A stretch of 64,000 nucleotides of DNA from assembly GCF_022012435.1 (NCBI RefSeq), contig NZ_JAKLUA010000018.1, forward strand, positions 1 to 64,000. The letters are read 5' to 3'. Shown here one piece after another: positions 59,524 through 64,000 of the stretch. Every line of letters begins with the position of its first letter. Within the stretch, counting starts at the first letter, position 1. Both the position numbers and the translations under genes were made by a program. The DNA comes from Bradyrhizobium zhengyangense (lineage in GTDB: Bacteria; Pseudomonadota; Alphaproteobacteria; Rhizobiales; Xanthobacteraceae). Under the pieces are notes generated by a model that worked only from the letters and a program-made list of their open reading frames with translations, had not been told where the DNA came from and searched no databases.

Positions 59524-59853
59524 ATGACACCTGAAGCTCTCAACACCTTCTTCTCGATCTGCATCGGCTTCGCGCTCGCGGGTGCGCTCGCGAATGGATA
59601 CCAGGCGATGTCGCAACGGCCCGCAGGTTTCGGATTGCTGCAGGAGGGCGTGGCGCCGAAGACGTTTGCGGCCGTGCCGTTCCTGGTGTTCGCGGCGCCC
59701 TTCATCATCATGCGCAATACGCTGCGCGGCATGCGGCTCGAAAGCCGCCGCTTCGAGTTCGTGATGATGGCAACCGTCATCGCCTGCTTCTGGAGCATGA
59801 TGAGCGGCACCTTCTTCCTGATGACGCTGCGCGCGACCGGCGTGATCGGCTGA
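59524..59853 (+). CDS. Small membrane protein, function unknown
   Basis: A 109-residue protein with three predicted membrane helices (FFSICIGFALAGALANGY, FAAVPFLVFAAPFIIMRN, FVMMATVIACFWSMMSGTFFLMTL). Recognised only as a conserved-looking alphaproteobacterial small membrane protein. ATG 59524 has no strong ribosome site. It precedes the carbonic anhydrase gene by 82 nt on the same strand. Confidence 0.72.
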   Translation: MTPEALNTFFSICIGFALAGALANGYQAMSQRPAGFGLLQEGVAPKTFAAVPFLVFAAPFIIMRNTLRGMRLESRRFEFVMMATVIACFWSMMSGTFFLMTLRATGVIG

Positions 59854-59935
59854 CGCCTTGCAGGGCTGTGCGGCAGCCCTTTGCTTCCGTGTCGTCGTTT
59901 CGCTATGGCTTGGGTTGACGTGACAGGAGACCTCC

Positions 59936-60466
59936 ATGGCGATCTACGAGCTCGACGGGCAGGCGCCCGATCTTCCCACCGACGGCAACTACTTCATCGC
60001 GGAAACCGCGACCGTGATCGGCAAGGTGCGCCTGAAGCCGGGCGCGAGCGTCTGGTTCGGCGCGGTGCTGCGCGGCGACAACGAGTGGATCGAGATCGGC
60101 GAGGGCGCCAATGTGCAGGACGGCTCGACCTGCCACACCGACCTCGGCTTTCCGCTTGTCATCGGCAAGAACTGCACCGTCGGCCACAACGTCATTCTGC
60201 ACGGCTGCACCGTCGAGGAGGGCGCGCTGATCGGCATGGGCTCCATCGTCATGAATGGCGCGAAGATCGGCCGCAACAGCATCGTTGGTGCCGGCTCGGT
60301 CATCACCGAGGGAAAAGAGTTTCCCGAACGATCGCTCATCATCGGCTCGCCCGCGCGCGTCATCCGCACGCTCGACGACGCCCAGGTGCAGAAGATGGGA
60401 AGCGCGGCTAGGTTCTATGTCGCCAACGGCCCCCGCTTCAAAAAGGGCCTCAAGCGGATCGGCTGA
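59936..60466 (+). CDS. Gamma-carbonic anhydrase family protein
   Basis: A 176-residue left-handed beta-helix protein with hexapeptide repeats. The three metal-ligand histidines of gamma carbonic anhydrases are His67 (STCHTDLG), His84 (TVGHNVIL) and His89 (ILHGCTV). YrdA/CaiE-like members often lack measurable activity; here all three ligands are intact. An AGGAGA ribosome site precedes ATG 59936. Trimer expected. Confidence 0.93.
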   Translation: MAIYELDGQAPDLPTDGNYFIAETATVIGKVRLKPGASVWFGAVLRGDNEWIEIGEGANVQDGSTCHTDLGFPLVIGKNCTVGHNVILHGCTVEEGALIGMGSIVMNGAKIGRNSIVGAGSVITEGKEFPERSLIIGSPARVIRTLDDAQVQKMGSAARFYVANGPRFKKGLKRIG

Positions 60467-60498
60467 TCCGCACTCCGGTTCCATTTGCTCCTGCCGTA

Positions 60499-60518
60499 AA
60501 AATACCGGCAGGTATTTT
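60499..60518. promoter_or_regulatory. Palindrome upstream of the PAS receptor gene
   Basis: Perfect inverted repeat AAAATACC - GGCA - GGTATTTT, 62 nt before the start of the PAS gene and 33 nt after the carbonic anhydrase stop. Could be an operator or a weak terminator; it lacks a following U-run beyond the stem. Confidence 0.5.
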
Positions 60519-60579
60519 AATCCTCCGCTAGCGCAATCAGGCCTATCGTGACGCTCGTTCAACCAGGGAGAGCGGCGCC

Positions 60580-62274
60580 ATGGACGCTGCAGCGTCACAG
60601 TCGGGTCTCGAGGCCGTCATCCGGCTTTTGAAGAAATTCGTTCGCTTCGCGCGCGGCGCCGACACGCTCAGCGTCGCGGAGAAGGTCTACAGCATCGCCG
60701 GCTGCCTCGCGATCGTCACCACCTTCCTGCTCGTGATGTCGGTTCAGACCGTCCGGTTGCAGACGACCTACCGCCACATGTATGCCACCTCGGCGGAAGC
60801 CGCGATCAGCATCGGACGCATCAACGCGCTGATCTATGCCATCGTGATGGAATCGCGCGGCATCTACATGTCCGGTGATCGCAGCACGATGAAGCCGTTT
60901 GCCGAAGGGCTCGAGCGTCGCAACCGTGAGCTCGCTGACGCCGTGAAGGGATTGGAGCGGACCGCCGGTGACGACGATGCCGATCAGTTGGCCAGCTTCC
61001 GCGAGCGCATCGCGCAGTTCATCGAATTCCGCCAGGAGCTGGTGCGGCGCGGGCTCGAGATCGGTCCGGCGGCCGCGCGCGAATGGGGCGACAATGACGC
61101 CAACCGGACGCTGCGGAGCAAGCTCAACGTCGACCTCGAGACGCTCGAAAGAATTTATCGCCAACGGGCCCAGGAAGCCGACGAGCTCGCCGACACCAAC
61201 CGCTACGCGGCGGCCTATCTGTTCATGCTCGGGCTCGCCGCGCTCTATCTCGCCGGCCTCAACGTCGTCGTGATGCGAAGCTCGGTGGTCGGGGCGCTGG
61301 CCGAGATCACGCGGGCGACCGACCGGATCGCCGACGGGGACGTCAAGAGCGAGGTGCCGCATCTTGGCCGTCACGACGAGATCGGGCATCTTGCGCGCGC
61401 CGTGCAGCACTTCCGCGACGCCGTTGCGCGCATCTTCGAGCTCGAGGAGCTCGAGCTCGACACCGCGCAGGCGCGCGACGCGGCGATGACCGAGCGCGAC
61501 AAGTTCAACGACAAGTACCAGGCCAAGAAGTGGCAGCTCTCCGCCGCGATCAACAGCATGCCGCAGGGCCTGATCATGCTCGATGGCAAGGCGACCGTGG
61601 TCGCCATGAACGCCAATTATCGACGGATCTATAATCTGCCGGAGACGATCCAGGCCGGCTCGACGCTCGAGGAAATCCTCCAGCACCGGGTCAAAAGCGG
61701 GTTGTTCAGCGGCGACGTCGCAAAATATGTCGGGGCCGTGCTCGATCGGATCGCCAAGCGCGAGCCAACCGCCTACGAGATCGCCTTGAACGACGGCCGC
61801 ATCATCAAGATCTACGAACGGCCGATGGACGGCGGCGGCTGGGTGTCGGTTCAGGAGGACGTCACCGACCAGCGCCAGCGCGAGCGCATCCTCGAGCGGA
61901 TGGAGCGCTTCCTCGCCACCATCATCGAGAATGTCGCCGAGGGCATCATCGCCAAGGACGCGCGCAATCTGCGCTACGTCTTCGTCAACAGGGCCGCCGA
62001 GAAGATGATCGGGATGTCGCGCGGCGAGATCATCGGCAAGACCGCGCGGGAATTGTTCTCCGCGGATGCCGCCGCATTGATCGAGAAACGCGACCAGCAG
62101 CTCCTGGCGCAGAAGCAGCAGCTGGAGCCGATCGTCGACACCATCGACAATCCCGCCCGCGGCCGCCGCGTGATCTCGGCCCGTCGGGTCCAGATCGGCG
62201 GCGCTGGCGAGGAATCCCACATGTTCGTGACCATGGTCGAGGACCGGACCGAACAGATGGTGGCCGCTGCATAG
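60580..62274 (+). CDS. HAMP-PAS-PAS membrane receptor lacking an output domain
   Basis: 564 residues. Two membrane helices (VYSIAGCLAIVTTFLLVMSV about 36-55; AAYLFMLGLAALYLAGLNVVVM about 210-231) enclose a periplasmic four-helix sensor. Then HAMP (RATDRIADGDVKSEVPHLGRHDEIGHLARAVQHF), coiled coil (about 290-320), a PAS-7-like domain (LSAAINSMPQGLIMLDGKATVVAMNANYRRIYNLP) and a second PAS (FLATIIENVAEGIIAKDARNLRYVFVNRAAEKMIG). The protein stops after PAS 2 (MVEDRTEQMVAAA) with no kinase, GGDEF, EAL or methyl-accepting domain. Signal output must be through partners unless the end is truncated. Confidence 0.88.
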   Translation: MDAAASQSGLEAVIRLLKKFVRFARGADTLSVAEKVYSIAGCLAIVTTFLLVMSVQTVRLQTTYRHMYATSAEAAISIGRINALIYAIVMESRGIYMSGDRSTMKPFAEGLERRNRELADAVKGLERTAGDDDADQLASFRERIAQFIEFRQELVRRGLEIGPAAAREWGDNDANRTLRSKLNVDLETLERIYRQRAQEADELADTNRYAAAYLFMLGLAALYLAGLNVVVMRSSVVGALAEITRATDRIADGDVKSEVPHLGRHDEIGHLARAVQHFRDAVARIFELEELELDTAQARDAAMTERDKFNDKYQAKKWQLSAAINSMPQGLIMLDGKATVVAMNANYRRIYNLPETIQAGSTLEEILQHRVKSGLFSGDVAKYVGAVLDRIAKREPTAYEIALNDGRIIKIYERPMDGGGWVSVQEDVTDQRQRERILERMERFLATIIENVAEGIIAKDARNLRYVFVNRAAEKMIGMSRGEIIGKTARELFSADAAALIEKRDQQLLAQKQQLEPIVDTIDNPARGRRVISARRVQIGGAGEESHMFVTMVEDRTEQMVAAA

Positions 62275-62300
62275 CGGCCCGCGCGGCGTACATCGACGCG

Positions 62301-62465
62301 TCAGCTTCCCTCGGATTCGCGCGCTTCGATTGCGCCCGCGACCTTCTCGTGGCCGGCGGCCCACAACGCGTGCTCATCACTGCCGTCCAGGTAAGGATTG
62401 GCTTCGGCGGGGATGTTCTCGCGCGCTGCGCACTCGCCCTCTGCAAAGGGATCGCGATCGGTCAT
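62301..62465 (-). CDS. RMF-like small protein (ribosome modulation factor family)
   Basis: A 54-residue protein, MTDRDPFAEGECAARENIPAE..., whose spacing of G-x-x-A-A ... NPY ... E-x-A-L-W-x-x-G-x-E matches the ribosome modulation factor domain (NPYLDGSDEHALWAAGHEKV). RMF in enteric bacteria promotes ribosome dimers in stationary phase. The ATG overlaps the stop of the upstream gene (ATGA, 62462-62465), so the two are translationally coupled. Assignment is from pattern only. Confidence 0.72.
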   Translation of the reverse strand: MTDRDPFAEGECAARENIPAEANPYLDGSDEHALWAAGHEKVAGAIEARESEGS

Positions 62466-62692
62466 CGTGCTCTTGCCTTTCTGGTCCGGGGGCGTGGGGG
62501 CGATTTGTCTGTCGCGCCTTCGACGCGCGCGCTCTCGCGCAGGGCGTCCCTGAGGTCGATGGGAATGCCGTGCTTCTTCAGGAGGTCGGCGAAGGCTTCA
62601 TCCGCAAGCTCCTGAAAGGTCGCCATCCTGTCGCGTCCCAATTGCTTCAGCTTGTCGAACGTGTCCTCGTCGAATGCGATCAATTTGCGCAT
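62462..62692 (-). CDS. Small ribbon-helix-helix-like protein
   Basis: A 76-residue protein: MRKLIAFDEDTFDKLKQLGRD at the N-terminus resembles the beta strand and first helix of ribbon-helix-helix DNA-binding proteins (often seen as antitoxins), followed by MATFQELADEAFADLLKKHG, and an Arg/Lys/Pro tail (PPRPRTRKARAR). No toxin gene adjoins; instead an RMF-like gene overlaps by four bases. It may be a regulator of its own operon. Confidence 0.7.
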   Translation of the reverse strand: MRKLIAFDEDTFDKLKQLGRDRMATFQELADEAFADLLKKHGIPIDLRDALRESARVEGATDKSPPRPRTRKARAR

Positions 62693-62787
62693 GATCGTGG
62701 TTGCCTTCCTGTTTCAAGCTGATGTGACGGGATTTGTTCCGGAACCTGTCTTTGCTGCAACGGTTGATCGGGCAGGGAGATTTTCCA

Positions 62788-63096
62788 ATGGCCCAACCGT
62801 CTGCAAGCGCTTCGATCAAGATGTTGATCGTCATCATCGGCCTCGCTGCAATGCCCGTTGTATCGTTCGGACAGACGACCGGCGGTGCGACCGGATCGAC
62901 CGGCGGCGTCGCCAATGCGCCGGCGCCGCCGCCCGGCACCAACAGTCTGGGCACGGCGCAATCCTCCGGCGCGAACACTGCGGCCGGCGTCACCACCGGG
63001 GCGGCCTCGGGCACGAACCCCGACGCCGATGCTGCGGTGAGTGCCGAGAACCGGCTGCTCGACAAGAAGATGAAGAGCATCTGCCGCGGCTGCTGA
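62788..63096 (+). CDS. Small exported Gly/Ala/Thr-rich protein
   Basis: A 102-residue protein with a signal peptide (IKMLIVIIGLAAMPVVSFG, cleaved near residue 28) and a low-complexity mature part (TTGGATGSTGGVANAPAPPPG...) ending KKMKSICRGC with two Cys at the C-terminus. AGGGAGA precedes ATG 62788. Function unknown. Divergent from the ribbon-helix-helix gene. Confidence 0.75.
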   Translation: MAQPSASASIKMLIVIIGLAAMPVVSFGQTTGGATGSTGGVANAPAPPPGTNSLGTAQSSGANTAAGVTTGAASGTNPDADAAVSAENRLLDKKMKSICRGC

Positions 63097-63199
63097 CGCT
63101 CGCGCGGAAGTGAGCCGGTCCGCCTATCATCAACGGTCGAGGGACATTAGCTTGCCCCGGTTTTCAAGTGTGGAGTGTTTCCACGCGGAGGGTGAGTTG

Positions 63200-63553
63200 A
63201 TGTTGCGCAAGATGATCGTGGCCGCACTGGCCATCGCGGCGGTTGGCCTCGCAGCGCCCCAGGCGGCGCAGGCGCGAGGCGGTTTCGGTGGCGGCCATTG
63301 GGGTGGTGGTGGCCATTGGGGCGGTGGCGGGTTTGGCCATGGCTGGCACGGCGGCGGCTTCTGGCCGGGTGTCGCGATCGGCGCCGGTATTGCAGGCGCC
63401 GGCTATTACGGCGCCTATGGCTACGGCTACCCGTACTATGGCGAATACTACGGCGTCGGTTACGAGGACTATGGCGCGCAGTGCTACCCCGTGCGGCAGC
63501 GCGTGATGACGCAATGGGGCTGGCGCGTCCGCCGTGTTCAGGTCTGTGAATAG
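63200..63553 (+). CDS. Exported Gly/Tyr-rich protein
   Basis: A 117-residue protein: signal peptide 1-26 (MIVAALAIAAVGLAAPQAAQA), then a Gly/His/Trp-rich region (GGFGGGHWGGGGHWGGGG) and a Gly/Tyr-rich region (AGYYGAYGYGYPYYGEYYGVGYEDYG), ending with a small Cys-containing segment (CYPVRQRVMTQWGWRVRRVQVCE). This type is common in Bradyrhizobium; the two Cys probably form a disulfide. GGAGGGTGAG precedes ATG 63200. Confidence 0.82.
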   Translation: MLRKMIVAALAIAAVGLAAPQAAQARGGFGGGHWGGGGHWGGGGFGHGWHGGGFWPGVAIGAGIAGAGYYGAYGYGYPYYGEYYGVGYEDYGAQCYPVRQRVMTQWGWRVRRVQVCE

Positions 63554-63604
63554 CGGCTGCCAGTAGGGTGCGACTCGATCGAGGCACCGGGATACCGCAA
63601 CATT

Positions 63605-63645
63605 AAAAAACAAGGCCGTTGACGCAGTATACCGTCAACGACCTT
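63605..63645 (-). terminator. Terminator on the minus strand
   Basis: Stem AAGGCCGTTGACG (63612-63624) / CGTCAACGACCTT (63633-63645) with one mismatch, an 8-nt loop, and a run of A at 63605-63610 that reads as U-tract on the minus strand. Lies 126 nt past the stop of the edge gene. Confidence 0.75.
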
Positions 63646-63770
63646 GCCAGCCCCGGATATTGAAATCGGCTCACGCCATCCGGTAGAGGGCAGCATGGCG
63701 CGGAATCATACGGACGAATGTGATCCATTTCACATCTGGCGAAAATAAAGGGCCGCGGCGCGGGATCCAA

Positions 63771-64000
63771 TCAGCCGCGAGAGCGTTTGCGGGCGCTGGC
63801 ATGAACGCGGTGACGTGCCGGTTTCCTTGGAGTAACCGAGGGTGTGTCGGCCTCGGTTGACCGGACGCTGGCAAAGGATTGCCGCAACCCGTCGATGGAC
63901 TCGTTCAGACTGGCGACCTGATCCGACAGGCGCTTGGTGTCGGCCTGCTGCGAGGCGAGCAGCTTCTTCATGGTCTGAAGCTGGTCCTGCACGACCTGGA
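63771..64000 (-). CDS. Coiled-coil protein, C-terminal part only (runs off right edge)
   Basis: About 76 codons; the open frame continues past the window edge. Visible: VQDQLQTMKKLLASQQADTKRLSDQVASLNESIDGLRQSFASVRS, a heptad-like coiled coil, then a basic tail (RKPARHRVHASARKRSRG). Function cannot be read. The terminator at 63605-63645 probably ends its transcript. Confidence 0.7.
   Translation of the reverse strand, partial: QVVQDQLQTMKKLLASQQADTKRLSDQVASLNESIDGLRQSFASVRSTEADTPSVTPRKPARHRVHASARKRSRG

Noticed and set aside
62462..62692. Toxin-antitoxin module
   Set aside because: The first protein resembles an antitoxin, but the coupled partner fits RMF and no toxin (RelE, PIN, MazF-like) is present.

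Overview
The window is a GC-rich alphaproteobacterial chromosome segment, most probably Bradyrhizobium or a close relative. The grounds are the groESL operon with CIRCE-type control, the Usg protein, the oligopeptide and sugar ABC systems typical of rhizobia, several TTG/GTG starts, and dispersed intergenic palindromes of the kind common in Bradyrhizobium. No phage, insertion sequence, CRISPR array, rRNA or plasmid origin is visible; one tRNA-Leu(UAA) is present.

Layout. 0-5 kb: 5' end of groEL and complete groES (minus strand) behind a predicted sigma32 promoter and a CIRCE operator; a usg gene with a structured leader; a cupin protein with a histone-like tail; a CNT nucleoside transporter; an MFS exporter. 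5-12 kb: an AraC regulator followed by a xylose/ribose-type ABC transporter, an SDR dehydrogenase and a pentulokinase, which fits uptake and oxidation of a pentitol such as ribitol, closed by a strong terminator. 12-17.4 kb (minus): circularly permuted ATP-grasp, alpha-E, transglutaminase-like protein, AhpD/CMD-like protein, Anbu proteasome-like protease and an SDR; this is the poorly understood Anbu peptide-ligation/protease neighbourhood. 17.6-23.3 kb: CinA-like protein, xanthine phosphoribosyltransferase, an unknown Cys4 protein, a MetE-like protein and a GST / DsbA-like isomerase / quinone reductase group. 23.4-37.2 kb: a minus-strand peptide/amide catabolic locus (crotonase, amidase, two M20 hydrolases, M81 protease, DppB/DppC/fused DppDF) with two near-identical substrate-binding proteins diverging on the plus strand.

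37.5-45 kb: a GT39 glycosyltransferase, an MFS drug exporter, a TetR regulator with a clear palindromic operator in front of a divergent crotonase, and two tandem GT87-type membrane glycosyltransferases, the second of which reads into the antisense of tRNA-Leu. 45-52 kb: a lipoprotein, an FAD monooxygenase, a zinc-finger protein, an unknown membrane protein, an alpha/beta hydrolase, a polytopic membrane protein, CysE and a DUF3126 protein.

52.4-58.3 kb is the most striking region: three tandem exported caspase-fold (C14) proteases, each with an intact His/Cys pair, a long Ala/Lys/Glu coiled coil and a Cys-rich C-terminus. The upstream regions of two of them are duplicated and carry the same palindrome TGTGACATCAGTCACA, a perfect CRP-type half-site pair. 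58.5-64 kb: membrane proteins, a gamma-carbonic anhydrase, a HAMP-PAS-PAS receptor without an output domain, a translationally coupled pair of tiny genes (ribbon-helix-helix-like plus an RMF-like 54-residue protein), two small exported proteins and the 3' part of a coiled-coil protein that runs off the right edge.
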